From positions 1-39,942 of the forward strand of contig NZ_VTRV01000003.1 in the NCBI RefSeq assembly GCF_008274655.1: a stretch of DNA of 39,942 nucleotides, read 5' to 3'. The notes beneath the pieces were generated by a model. That model worked only from the letters and a program-made list of their open reading frames with translations. It was not told where the DNA came from and searched no databases. The position numbers were made by a program, and so were the translations under genes. Source of the stretch: Cognatilysobacter lacus (GTDB taxonomy: Bacteria > Pseudomonadota > Gammaproteobacteria > Xanthomonadales > Xanthomonadaceae). This document shows, in pieces, positions 33,396 through 39,942 of this stretch (positions within the stretch are counted from its first letter, which is position 1; each line of letters opens with the position of its first letter).

Positions 33396-33428
33396 AAAAA
33401 GCCCGGCCCGCCAGCGGCGGATCGGGCT
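33396..33428 (-). terminator. Rho-independent terminator upstream of the histone-like gene
   Basis: On the minus strand, AGCCCG then CCGCC pair with GGCGG then CGGGCT around a GCT loop, with a two-base interior mismatch, and are followed by a run of T. It lies 180 bases before the histone-like ATG and about 140 bases after a strong promoter. Confidence 0.8.
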
Positions 33429-33565
33429 GCTTCGGAATGCGACGTGTGCTTTCGCGAGGGAAACGACTCCTGCGTCCACCGGTTTGGCATACCGGGCGGA
33501 GTTCCGTTTTGTAGTGCGCGTTGTCGCGTCTGTATTTGCCACTCGCTTTCGCAGGTTGAGCTGCT
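33396..33565 (-). ncRNA. Candidate small RNA or attenuated leader
   Basis: A strong promoter (33572-33600) and a Rho-independent terminator (33396-33428) define a transcript of about 170 bases. The longest frame inside it (GTG at 33542) runs through the terminator, lacks a ribosome site and uses rare A/T-ending codons such as ACA and AAA, so it does not look coding. The 5' end can form GCAG-ctcaac-CTGC. I do not recognise it as 6S, tmRNA, SRP RNA or any known xanthomonad small RNA. It could be an sRNA or a terminated leader of the histone-like gene. Confidence 0.5.
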
Positions 33566-33571
33566 GGGCGA

Positions 33572-33600
33572 AACCTAATCAGCGTTTTTTTGCATGTCAA
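33572..33600 (-). promoter_or_regulatory. Promoter with consensus -35 and A-tracts
   Basis: On the minus strand a perfect TTGACA (33600-33595) is followed after 17 bases by TAGGTT (33577-33572). The spacer holds seven A, and nine A lie at 33614-33622, about 30 bases (three helical turns) from the first tract, which would bend the DNA and may act as an UP-like element. It drives the candidate small RNA and possibly the histone-like gene. Confidence 0.65.
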
Positions 33601-34101
33601 CAACCCCGGCGCATTTTTTTTGCCCCGCGTCTCCGAGCGACCGCCGCCGACGCCGCGTCCGAGCGACCCGCGCCGCACGCGCTTCGAGCGCGCGGCCGCG
33701 CGCGCGGATTTTCGCGTGCAACAAAAACGTCGGTAAACACGGTGTTTTGTTCGCGCAGTGCATGTACGCATGTCTCCAACACCACTGCGTCGATGCGCGC
33801 GCCCGCACCCGGAACGAAAGCCCAACAGGCGCCGCTAGCGATGTGTCGACGACGCGAAGAAATGTTCTCGCTTGCGCGTCGCACAAGTCGATTTGCGCGG
33901 ATTTGCGCGAACCCGACACGCGTGTTCGCGGTCGACGAGATGACCTCGTCGGCGCCGATCGCGGTTTGTCGACGACGCATCGACGCGTCCGCGACTACCT
34001 GCTGCAACGCCATGCGACGGCCGCATGCGCCATCTGACACCGCGTCGCCCGGTGGCATCGACAGCGCACGCCGCGCGTCCGATCGCGTTCCCTCGGAAAC
34101 G
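33601..34101. other. Non-coding, palindrome-rich intergenic region
   Basis: About 500 bases between the promoter above and the gcvH terminator. All frames are Arg-rich and unlike any protein I know. Contents seen: an inverted pair AACAAAA/TTTTGTT (33720-33726 and 33745-33751), a tandem GATTTGCGCG (33890-33909), a perfect ACACGCGTGT palindrome (33916-33925), a GACGAG-5-CTCGTC hairpin (33934-33950), and two copies of TGTCGACGACGC (about 33844 and 33967). No gene is called. Confidence 0.6.
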
Positions 34102-34127
34102 AAAAAAGGCCGCGGAGATCCGCGGCC
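34102..34127 (-). terminator. Rho-independent terminator of gcvH
   Basis: A perfect stem GGCCGCGGA / TCCGCGGCC with a very tight two-base loop, followed on the minus strand by six T. It lies 27 bases after the gcvH stop. The plus-strand side has only TTT, so it is mainly a minus-strand terminator. Confidence 0.92.
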
Positions 34128-34154
34128 TTTCGGGGAAACCACTTGAAGTACGGA

Positions 34155-34547
34155 TCAGTGGTCGTCGTCCAGCTGCTCGGCATAGTCGTCGGGCTCGAGC
34201 AGCTCGTTGAGCTGGTCGGCGTCCTCGATCTCGAGCTGGAACAACCAGCCTTCGCCGAATGCGTCCTCGTTGATCGTTTCGGGCTTGTCGGACAGCGCGT
34301 CGTTCACCGCGACCACCTTGCCCGACACCGGCGCGTACACGTCGGAGGCGGCCTTGACCGACTCGACGACGGCGCATGCGTTGCCGGCTTCGACACGGTC
34401 ACCGACACCTGGCAACTCGACATAGACGAGGTCGCCGAGCAGTCCCTGTGCGTGGTCGGAAATACCGACGGTCACCTTGCCGTCGCCTTCGACGCGGGCC
34501 CATTCGTGGGTCTTGAGGAACTTGAGGTCGCCGGGGATCTCGGTCAT
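34155..34547 (-). CDS. gcvH: Glycine cleavage system H protein
   Basis: 130 residues, normal for GcvH. The lipoyl-accepting lysine is K65 in [12 protein letters not shown]. The fold starts with [26 protein letters not shown], given here as residues 9-34, and ends in an acidic Asp-rich tail ([11 protein letters not shown]). The protein shuttles the aminomethyl group of glycine between the P, T and L proteins. The ATG at 34547 is family-standard and has GGAG five bases upstream. It follows gcvT on the same strand after 102 bases, in which a TACACT element (34608-34603) could be an extra promoter. gcvP is not in the window. Confidence 0.96.
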   Translation of the reverse strand: MTEIPGDLKFLKTHEWARVEGDGKVTVGISDHAQGLLGDLVYVELPGVGDRVEAGNACAVVESVKAASDVYAPVSGKVVAVNDALSDKPETINEDAFGEGWLFQLEIEDADQLNELLEPDDYAEQLDDDH

Positions 34548-34649
34548 GGGGGCTCCAATGCGTCGTGGGTCGCGGATATGTCGGTGGGGTCTGTGCGCGG
34601 CTAGTGTAGCCAAGCGATGCGGACGGAACAGCCGCCTGCGTGCCGTACG

Positions 34650-35753
34650 TCAGGCGTCGGGCACGAGGCTCGCGCCTTCGCGCACGAACGGGTACTTGAC
34701 CACGCGCACCGGAACCTCGCGGCCGCGGATGTCGACGCGCACGTCGCGCACGTCGCCCGCCGGCACGCGCGCCAGTGCGATCGCCTTGCCGATGGTCGGC
34801 GAGAACGTGCCGGAGAGGACCTCGCCTTCGCCGGCGGACGTGAGCACCTTCTGCCCGTGGCGCAGCACGCCCTTCTCATCCATCACCAGACCGACCATCT
34901 GCCGCGCGCTGCCGTGTTCGAGCTGTCGCTCCAGTGCTGCGCGCCCGATGAAGTCGCGGCCCTCGTCGAGCGCGACGGTCCAGGCGAGGCCCGCCTCGTA
35001 CGGCGACACGTCCTCGTCCATGTCCTGTCCGTAGAGGTTCATGCCGGCTTCCAGGCGCAGCGTGTCGCGCGCGCCAAGCCCCGCCGGCTTGACGCCCGCT
35101 TCGACCAGGCGATCCCAGATGCGCGCGGTGTGGTCCGCCGGCACCAGCACCTCGAAGCCGTCCTCGCCCGTGTAGCCGGTGCGCGCGACGAACAGCTCCA
35201 CTCCATCGGCAGTGATGCCCGTGGCCGCGGCGAAGCGGCCGAGCTTGTCGACGGACGCGCGGTCCGATGCGCGCAACAGACCGATGACCTTCGCGCGTGC
35301 GTTCGGGCCCTGCACGGCGATCATCCCGAAGTCCTCGCGCTCGGTGACCCCGACGTCGAACGCGGCCGCCTGCTGGCGGATCCACGCCATGTCCTTCTCG
35401 CGCGTGGCGGCGTTGACCACCAGGCGGAAGAACCCGTCGCCGAGGAAGTAGACGATCAGGTCGTCGATGACGCCGCCGCGCTCGTTGAGCATGCAGGTGT
35501 AGAGCGCCTTGCCCGGCTTCTTGAGCTTGTCGACCGAGTTGGCGACCAGCCGACGCAGGAAGTCGCGCACCTGCGCGCCGTGCAGGTCCACCACGGTCAT
35601 GTGCGAGACGTCGAACATGCCGGCGTCGCGACGCACCTGGTGGTGCTCGTCGATCTGCGAGCCGTAATGGATGGGCATGTCCCATCCGCCGAAGTCGACC
35701 ATCTTGGCGCCGTGGGCGCGATGGGTCTCGTTTAGGACGGTCTTGTTCGTCAT
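34650..35753 (-). CDS. gcvT: Aminomethyltransferase, glycine cleavage T protein
   Basis: 367 residues, normal length. It starts [31 protein letters not shown] (about residues 3-33), the family's folate-site region, and has the conserved [19 protein letters not shown] (with the catalytic Asp) and [12 protein letters not shown] segments; a C-terminal barrel covers about 280-367. It releases ammonia and passes the methylene group from lipoyl-GcvH to tetrahydrofolate. Upstream, a GATAAT hexamer lies about 28 bases before the ATG but has no clear -35 partner. I looked for a tandem glycine riboswitch in the 129-base leader region and did not see one. Confidence 0.96.
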   Translation of the reverse strand: MTNKTVLNETHRAHGAKMVDFGGWDMPIHYGSQIDEHHQVRRDAGMFDVSHMTVVDLHGAQVRDFLRRLVANSVDKLKKPGKALYTCMLNERGGVIDDLIVYFLGDGFFRLVVNAATREKDMAWIRQQAAAFDVGVTEREDFGMIAVQGPNARAKVIGLLRASDRASVDKLGRFAAATGITADGVELFVARTGYTGEDGFEVLVPADHTARIWDRLVEAGVKPAGLGARDTLRLEAGMNLYGQDMDEDVSPYEAGLAWTVALDEGRDFIGRAALERQLEHGSARQMVGLVMDEKGVLRHGQKVLTSAGEGEVLSGTFSPTIGKAIALARVPAGDVRDVRVDIRGREVPVRVVKYPFVREGASLVPDA

Positions 35754-35882
35754 GGCGGGTCGCGGGGTGGGGAAGCCGCGATTATCCCGCGCCGAGGGGA
35801 CGCCGTGGGCGCCCGGTGAACGCGGCGCGCGCAGGAGCCGGTAACAGCGTCCCGCGACGCGTCGCAGAAGGCGCCGCGCCGC

Positions 35883-36311
35883 TCAGTCCTGAGGCACGAC
35901 CTCGAGCGTCATGCCGCGCACCGCGACGACGCGGACGCGCGCACCGAGCGGCAGGTCCACGCCTTCCACATCCCATAGCGCGTCGGCGATCTGCACGCGG
36001 CCACGGCCGTCCACGATCGGACGCACCAGCGTCGTGACGCTGCCGACGAGCTGTTCGGCGCGACGGTTCAACGCCGGCCGGTCACTTGCCTGCGGCTGGC
36101 GCCTGAAGAAGCGCAGGCAGACCAGCACGGAGACGACGCTCAGCACCGCGAAGGCGACGACCTGCCAGACGGTCGCCAGCGTCGGCACCATGAAGACGAG
36201 CGCCGCGGTCGCCGCGGCGGCGATGCCGAGCCACAACATGAAGGCGCCGGGCGCGAGCAGCTCAGCGGCGACCAGCACCAGCGCGAGGATGGCCCACACC
36301 GTGGCGTGCAT
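35883..36311 (-). CDS. NfeD-family membrane protein
   Basis: 142 residues. Two or three hydrophobic helices (about 4-24, 27-43, 47-68) precede a basic hinge (FFRRQPQ) and a small OB-fold domain (about 85-140) containing the family's GRVQIADALWDVEG segment. This is the short NfeD form that pairs with SPFH/stomatin proteins and is thought to help organise or control quality of membrane microdomains. It begins nine bases after the stop of the stomatin-like gene, an arrangement typical of the pair. No good ribosome site precedes its ATG, which fits translational coupling. Confidence 0.9.
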   Translation of the reverse strand: MHATVWAILALVLVAAELLAPGAFMLWLGIAAAATAALVFMVPTLATVWQVVAFAVLSVVSVLVCLRFFRRQPQASDRPALNRRAEQLVGSVTTLVRPIVDGRGRVQIADALWDVEGVDLPLGARVRVVAVRGMTLEVVPQD

Positions 36312-36320
36312 GGCGTGGAC

Positions 36321-37265
36321 TCAGCGCGGCAGTGCCGGCGGTTTCGCCGACGGCTGCCGTTCCAGCGCTTCGCGGGCGAGCTCGGCGATGCCGGCGATCG
36401 AACCGACAATGCCGGCCGACTCCATCGGCATCAGGACGAACTTCTGGTTCGGCGCTTCGGCGAGCGACTTGAACGCCTCGATGTACTTCTGCGCGACGAA
36501 GTAATTGATCGCCTGCACGTTGCCTTCGCTGATCGCATCCGACACCAGCTGCGTGGCCTTGGCCTCGGCTTCGGCGAGGCGCTCGCGCGCTTCGGCGGCG
36601 CGGAACGACGCCTCGCGCTGGCCCTCGGCCTCGAGGATCACGGACTGCTTCTCGCCCTCGGCCTTGAGGATCGCCGCCTGCCGGAAGCCCTCGGCCTCGA
36701 GGATGTTCGCGCGCTTCTCGCGCTCGGCCTTCATCTGCCGCGCCATCGAATCGATCAGGTCGCGCGGCGGCGCGATGTCCTTGAGTTCGATGCGGTTGAC
36801 CTTGATGCCCCACGGATGGGTCGCCTGGTCGACCGCCACCAGCACCTTGGTGTTGATTTCGTCGCGCTTGGACAGCGACTCGTCGAGGTCCATCGAGCCG
36901 ATCGCGGTACGGATGTTGGTCATCACCAGGTTGAGGATGGCGATTTCGAGCGTCGCGACCTCGTACGCCGCCTTCGCCGCGTCCAGCACCTGGAAGAACA
37001 CGATGCCGTCGACCTTGACGACCGCATTGTCCTTGGTGATCACGTCCTGGCTCGGGACCTCGAGTACCTGTTCCATCATGTTGATCTTGCGGCCTACGCC
37101 GTAGACCACCGGGAACAGGAAGTGCAGGCCCGGGTCCAGCGTCTTCGTGTACTTGCCGAAACGCTCCACCGTCCACTCGTAACCCTGCGGGACCATGCGC
37201 ACGGTCTTGAACAGCGCCACGACGACGAGGAACGCGAGAACCAGTCCGACGATCGATCCACCCAT
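36321..37265 (-). CDS. SPFH/stomatin-like membrane protein (QmcA type)
   Basis: 314 residues. An N-terminal membrane segment (about 4-22) precedes a prohibitin/SPFH domain (VPQGYEWTVERFGKYTKTLDPGLHF, about 25-50, to about 190) and a long Ala/Glu-rich coiled coil (about 190-255; ILEAEGFRQAAILKAEGEKQ and similar heptads). These proteins form large cage-like assemblies at the inner membrane and can regulate membrane proteases; the specific partner is unknown. AAGGGAGAG upstream of the ATG is a strong ribosome site. The NfeD gene follows immediately. A Pro-rich tail (PSAKPPALPR) ends the protein. Confidence 0.95.
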   Translation of the reverse strand: MGGSIVGLVLAFLVVVALFKTVRMVPQGYEWTVERFGKYTKTLDPGLHFLFPVVYGVGRKINMMEQVLEVPSQDVITKDNAVVKVDGIVFFQVLDAAKAAYEVATLEIAILNLVMTNIRTAIGSMDLDESLSKRDEINTKVLVAVDQATHPWGIKVNRIELKDIAPPRDLIDSMARQMKAEREKRANILEAEGFRQAAILKAEGEKQSVILEAEGQREASFRAAEARERLAEAEAKATQLVSDAISEGNVQAINYFVAQKYIEAFKSLAEAPNQKFVLMPMESAGIVGSIAGIAELAREALERQPSAKPPALPR

Positions 37266-37413
37266 GACGCTCTCCCTTTAGTGGCGCGAGTATAGGCCGC
37301 GTCACCGGCAGCGTTGCTCCGGCCATCCGCGCGTCGGCATGCTGCGCTGGCGGCGACGTCAACCGCCGAGGTAGGCGCGTCGGCGCGATCGCGCGCCGCA
37401 ACGATGACGCCGG

Positions 37414-38388
37414 TCAGGCGACCGCCGCCTCGACCTGCTGCCACTGCACCTCGTCGAGGCCGTGGACCAGTTCCAGCGCCTGCAGGTTCTGCAACAGCTG
37501 TCCGACGCGACTCGCACCCAGGATCACGGAAGACACGTGCGGATTGCGCAGGCACCACGCGACGGCGAGTGCCGCGGGCGGATGGCCGAGCGATTTGGCG
37601 ACGTCGCTGAAAGCACGTGCGCGGTCAAGGCGGCGTTCGCTTCCGTCACCCAGCACGAGGCGCTTGAGCCAGCCCATGTCCTCGCGCTCAAGGCGCGCCG
37701 GCGCGTCGCCCGAGGTGTCCGCGTACTTGCCGCTGAGCAGGCCCGAGGCCAGCGGCGAGAACGTCGTCGTGCCAAGGCCGAGCTCGGCATAGAGCGGTGC
37801 GTATTCGAGTTCGACACGTTCGCGATGCAACAGGTTGTACTGCGGCTGCTCCATCGTCGGCGGGTGCAGGTGGTGCGCGCGCGCGACGCGGTGCGCCTCG
37901 CGGATCAGCGTGGCCGGCCACTCGGACGTGCCCCAGTAGAGCACCTTGCCCTGCCGCACCAGCACGTCCATGGCCCACACCGTCTCCTCGACCGGCGTGT
38001 CCGGATCGGGACGGTGACAATAGAAGAGGTCGAGCGCGTCCACACGCAGGCGCTTGAGCGCGGCGTGGCAGGCGTCGTGTACGTGCTTGCGCGATAGCCC
38101 GCGCTGCATCGGCGACGGACCCTGCGCCGACCCGAAAAACACCTTGCTGGAGACGCAGTAGCCGTCGCGCGGCAGGCGCAGGTCGGCGATCACGTCTCCC
38201 ATCACCTTTTCCGCCTCGCCGTTCGCATAGCCCTCGGCGTTATCGAAGAAGTTGATGCCGTGGTCCCACGCGGCGGCGACGAGATTGCGGCATTCGCTGC
38301 GCGGCACCTGGTTGCCGAAGGTCAGCCACGCGCCGAACGAGAGCGCGGAGAGTTGCAGGCCGGACGATCCGAGGCGGCGGTATTGCAT
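37414..38388 (-). CDS. Aldo/keto reductase (potassium-channel beta-subunit-like)
   Basis: 324 residues, full length. The AKR catalytic tetrad is visible: Asp in FFDNAEGYANG with the Tyr in the same segment, the Lys in VSSKVFFGSAQG, and the His in LFYCHRPDP. The NADPH pocket at the end has VILGASRVGQLLQNLQAL. The sequence MQYRRLGSSGLQLSALSFGAW and the insertion near 210-245 resemble the YghZ/Kv-beta group, which reduce aldehydes such as methylglyoxal. The ATG at 38388 is the family start; the frame is open upstream but the extension is Arg/Pro-rich and unlike the family. It is divergent from the NupG-like gene across 259 bases, in which I see no convincing promoter pair. Confidence 0.93.
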   Translation of the reverse strand: MQYRRLGSSGLQLSALSFGAWLTFGNQVPRSECRNLVAAAWDHGINFFDNAEGYANGEAEKVMGDVIADLRLPRDGYCVSSKVFFGSAQGPSPMQRGLSRKHVHDACHAALKRLRVDALDLFYCHRPDPDTPVEETVWAMDVLVRQGKVLYWGTSEWPATLIREAHRVARAHHLHPPTMEQPQYNLLHRERVELEYAPLYAELGLGTTTFSPLASGLLSGKYADTSGDAPARLEREDMGWLKRLVLGDGSERRLDRARAFSDVAKSLGHPPAALAVAWCLRNPHVSSVILGASRVGQLLQNLQALELVHGLDEVQWQQVEAAVA

Positions 38389-38647
38389 GGGGCGGCTCCG
38401 AAGGCAGGCGTCGCACTGTAAACCGCCCGGGCCTGACGGAGAGGTGGCGACGGCTCTGCCCGCAGGCCGCGCCGCCGACTGCCCTGCGCTGCGCAACGCA
38501 CGACCGGCTGACGCTGCGATATGGACCTCGCCAGCTGTGCGCGAACGTGCCTCTCGCGCGGCTGGTCAGGTTTCCCGCGGCCGGAATGCTTCTCGACAGC
38601 CGCTTTTGCCTCTACGCTCGCCCCACTACCGCGCCAGGACCTGCCTA

Positions 38648-39925
38648 GTGAACCTCAAGTTCCGCCTGACCCTGATGAACTTCCTCCAGTTCTTCGTCTG
38701 GGGGGCCTGGTTGCTCACGGTCGGCGCCTACTGGTTCCAGAACCGCCAGTGGTCCGGCACCAGCTTCGGCGAGATCTTCTCGACGATGGGAATCTCGTCG
38801 CTGTTCATGCCATCGCTGATGGGCATCGTCGCCGACCGCTGGATCAACGCCGAGCGCCTGTACGGCGCGCTGCACATCCTGGGCGGCGTCTTCCTCTGCA
38901 TGCTGCCGCGCGCGGCGAACCCCGACCAGTTCTACTGGCTGATCCTCGCGACGATGCTCTGCTACATGCCGACCATCTCGCTGGCGATCGCGGTGGCCTA
39001 CAACGCGCTCAAGCAGCAGGGCCTGGACGTGGTGCGCGACTACCCGCCGATCCGCGTCTGGGGCACCGTCGGCTTCATTGCCGCGACGTGGACGACGAGC
39101 TGGCTCGGCTTCGAGTCGTCGGCCGCGCAGTTCTATGTCGCGGCGGCAGGGTCGGTACTGCTGGGCCTCTACGCCTTCACCCTGCCTGCGGCGCCGCCGC
39201 GCCTGGGTCGCGGCGACAGCCGGACGATGATCGACGCGCTCGGCCTGACCTCGTTCCGGCTGTTCCGCGATCGCAACATGGCGGTGTTCTTCATCTTCGC
39301 GATGCTGCTCGGCGCGGCGCTCCAGCTCACCAATGCCTACGGCGTGACGTTCCTCAAGGACTTCGAGGCGCTGCCGCAGTTCAAGGAGGCGTTCGGCGTC
39401 CGCCACTCCGCCGTCATCATCTCGATATCGCAGATCTCCGAAACGCTCTTCATCCTCACTATCCCGTTCTTCCTGAAGCGCTTCGGCATCAAGACGGTGA
39501 TGACGATCTCGATGCTCGCGTGGTTCCTGCGCTTCGGGCTGTTCGCCTACGGCGACCCCGGCGCGGGCCTGTGGATGATCGTGCTCAGCTGCATCGTGTA
39601 CGGCATGGCATTCGACTTCTTCAACATCTCCGGATCGCTGTTCGTCGAACAGCAGAGCGACCCGCGCATCCGCGCGTCCGCGCAGGGCCTCTTCATGCTC
39701 ATGACCAACGGCGTCGGCGCCGTGCTGGGCAGCCGGATCAGCGGCTGGATGATCGACCGCTACTTCACCGGCGCGGGTGGCGCGAAGGACTGGCACGGCA
39801 TCTGGACGACGTTCGCGCTGTACGCGCTGGCGATGGCGATCCTGTTCGTACCGCTGTTCCGCCACCGCCACACCCCCGGCGCGCCGGTTCCGGTGCACGG
39901 CGGCACCGACGTCAACAATCCCTGA
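38648..39925 (+). CDS. nupG: Nucleoside:H+ symporter, NupG-like MFS transporter
   Basis: 425 residues with about 12 membrane helices. The start NLKFRLTLMNFLQFFVWGAW and motifs such as MGIVADRW, YPPIRVWGTVGFI and ASAQGLFMLMTNGVGA align closely with E. coli NupG (418 residues) in memory, the proton-driven transporter of purine and pyrimidine nucleosides; XapB is the other close relative. The GTG at 38648 begins the NupG-like start, and an internal ATG (38675) would cut off part of it. A polar His/Pro-rich tail ends the protein. No nucleoside-catabolism gene is in the window, so the exact substrate range is unknown. Confidence 0.88.
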   Translation: MNLKFRLTLMNFLQFFVWGAWLLTVGAYWFQNRQWSGTSFGEIFSTMGISSLFMPSLMGIVADRWINAERLYGALHILGGVFLCMLPRAANPDQFYWLILATMLCYMPTISLAIAVAYNALKQQGLDVVRDYPPIRVWGTVGFIAATWTTSWLGFESSAAQFYVAAAGSVLLGLYAFTLPAAPPRLGRGDSRTMIDALGLTSFRLFRDRNMAVFFIFAMLLGAALQLTNAYGVTFLKDFEALPQFKEAFGVRHSAVIISISQISETLFILTIPFFLKRFGIKTVMTISMLAWFLRFGLFAYGDPGAGLWMIVLSCIVYGMAFDFFNISGSLFVEQQSDPRIRASAQGLFMLMTNGVGAVLGSRISGWMIDRYFTGAGGAKDWHGIWTTFALYALAMAILFVPLFRHRHTPGAPVPVHGGTDVNNP

Positions 39926-39942
39926 CGTGGCAGGCACGGTGG

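Noticed and set aside
32509-33396. Long plus-strand frame of 295 codons opposite the histone-like gene, hydrophobic and repetitive
   Set aside because: It is the mirror of the Lys/Arg/Ala repeats on the minus strand, where codons for basic residues read as Phe/Leu/Ala on the other strand. It has no independent ribosome site or family resemblance.
33258-33542. Minus-strand frame of 94 codons starting GTG, inside the candidate small RNA
   Set aside because: No ribosome site, A/T-ending codons unlike neighbours, and it runs straight through a Rho-independent terminator.
33714-33755. Terminator from the AACAAAA/TTTTGTT inverted pair
   Set aside because: The arms are AT-rich and short, the loop is long and no T tract follows a GC stem, so it is only listed as an inverted repeat.
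35754-35882. Glycine riboswitch in front of gcvT
   Set aside because: I looked for the tandem glycine aptamer core in the leader on the minus strand and did not find it; the leader is also short for a tandem aptamer.

Overview
The window is high-GC chromosomal DNA from a gammaproteobacterium that looks like a Lysobacter/Luteimonas-type member of the Xanthomonadaceae. The reasons are the GC-rich codon use, a methionine operon led by an S-box riboswitch, a large TonB-dependent receptor of the kind expanded in this family, and a Lys/Ala/Arg-rich histone H1-like protein. Family and genus are inferred from recalled protein similarity, not from a search. I see no tRNA, rRNA, insertion sequence, prophage or CRISPR array.

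Layout. 1-2550 (minus): a methionine operon, SAM-I riboswitch > metX > metB > hom, with every junction overlapping by 4 bases; hom runs off the left edge. 2676-4690 (plus): a phytase-like lipoprotein and an M23 peptidase. 4694-5776 (minus): a receiver-HDOD regulator. 5955-10762 (plus): prfC, a hemolysin III/PAQR membrane protein, a small MliC-like lipoprotein and an AsmA-family protein. 10750-12452 (minus): mtgA and a GtrB-like glycosyltransferase. 12526-13434 (plus): hslO (Hsp33).

13452-21444 is the accessory heart of the window. It holds an exported probable beta-barrel protein and a 975-residue TonB-dependent receptor, each with its own terminator or promoter signals, then a putative 2OG-Fe(II) oxygenase, all on plus. 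Converging on them from the minus strand are a TPR-sulfotransferase, a second sulfotransferase-like protein and a second 2OG-Fe(II) oxygenase. These last three are stitched directly onto the end of pckG (GTP-dependent PEP carboxykinase), which follows a TetR gene. Two cytoplasmic hydroxylase-type and two sulfotransferase-type enzymes beside one outer-membrane receptor make the best candidate here for an undescribed system, perhaps one that modifies a receptor, a ligand or a peptide. The function is inference.

23877-26561: a TetR repressor divergent from fadE (acyl-CoA dehydrogenase), with an inverted repeat on the fadE promoter. 26616-28792 (minus): a membrane-anchored metallophosphoesterase coupled to a transporter. 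28909-32059 (plus): a GMC oxidoreductase and a beta-lactamase-fold serine hydrolase.

32412-34127 carries the histone H1-like gene, which contains about three near-perfect copies of a 120-base coding repeat. Upstream of it lie a strong promoter followed by a Rho-independent terminator (a candidate small RNA or attenuated leader) and about 500 bases of palindrome-rich non-coding DNA. 34155-35753 (minus): gcvT and gcvH of the glycine cleavage system. 35883-37265 (minus): an SPFH/stomatin protein with its NfeD partner. 37414-38388 (minus): an aldo/keto reductase. 38648-39925 (plus): a NupG-like nucleoside transporter.
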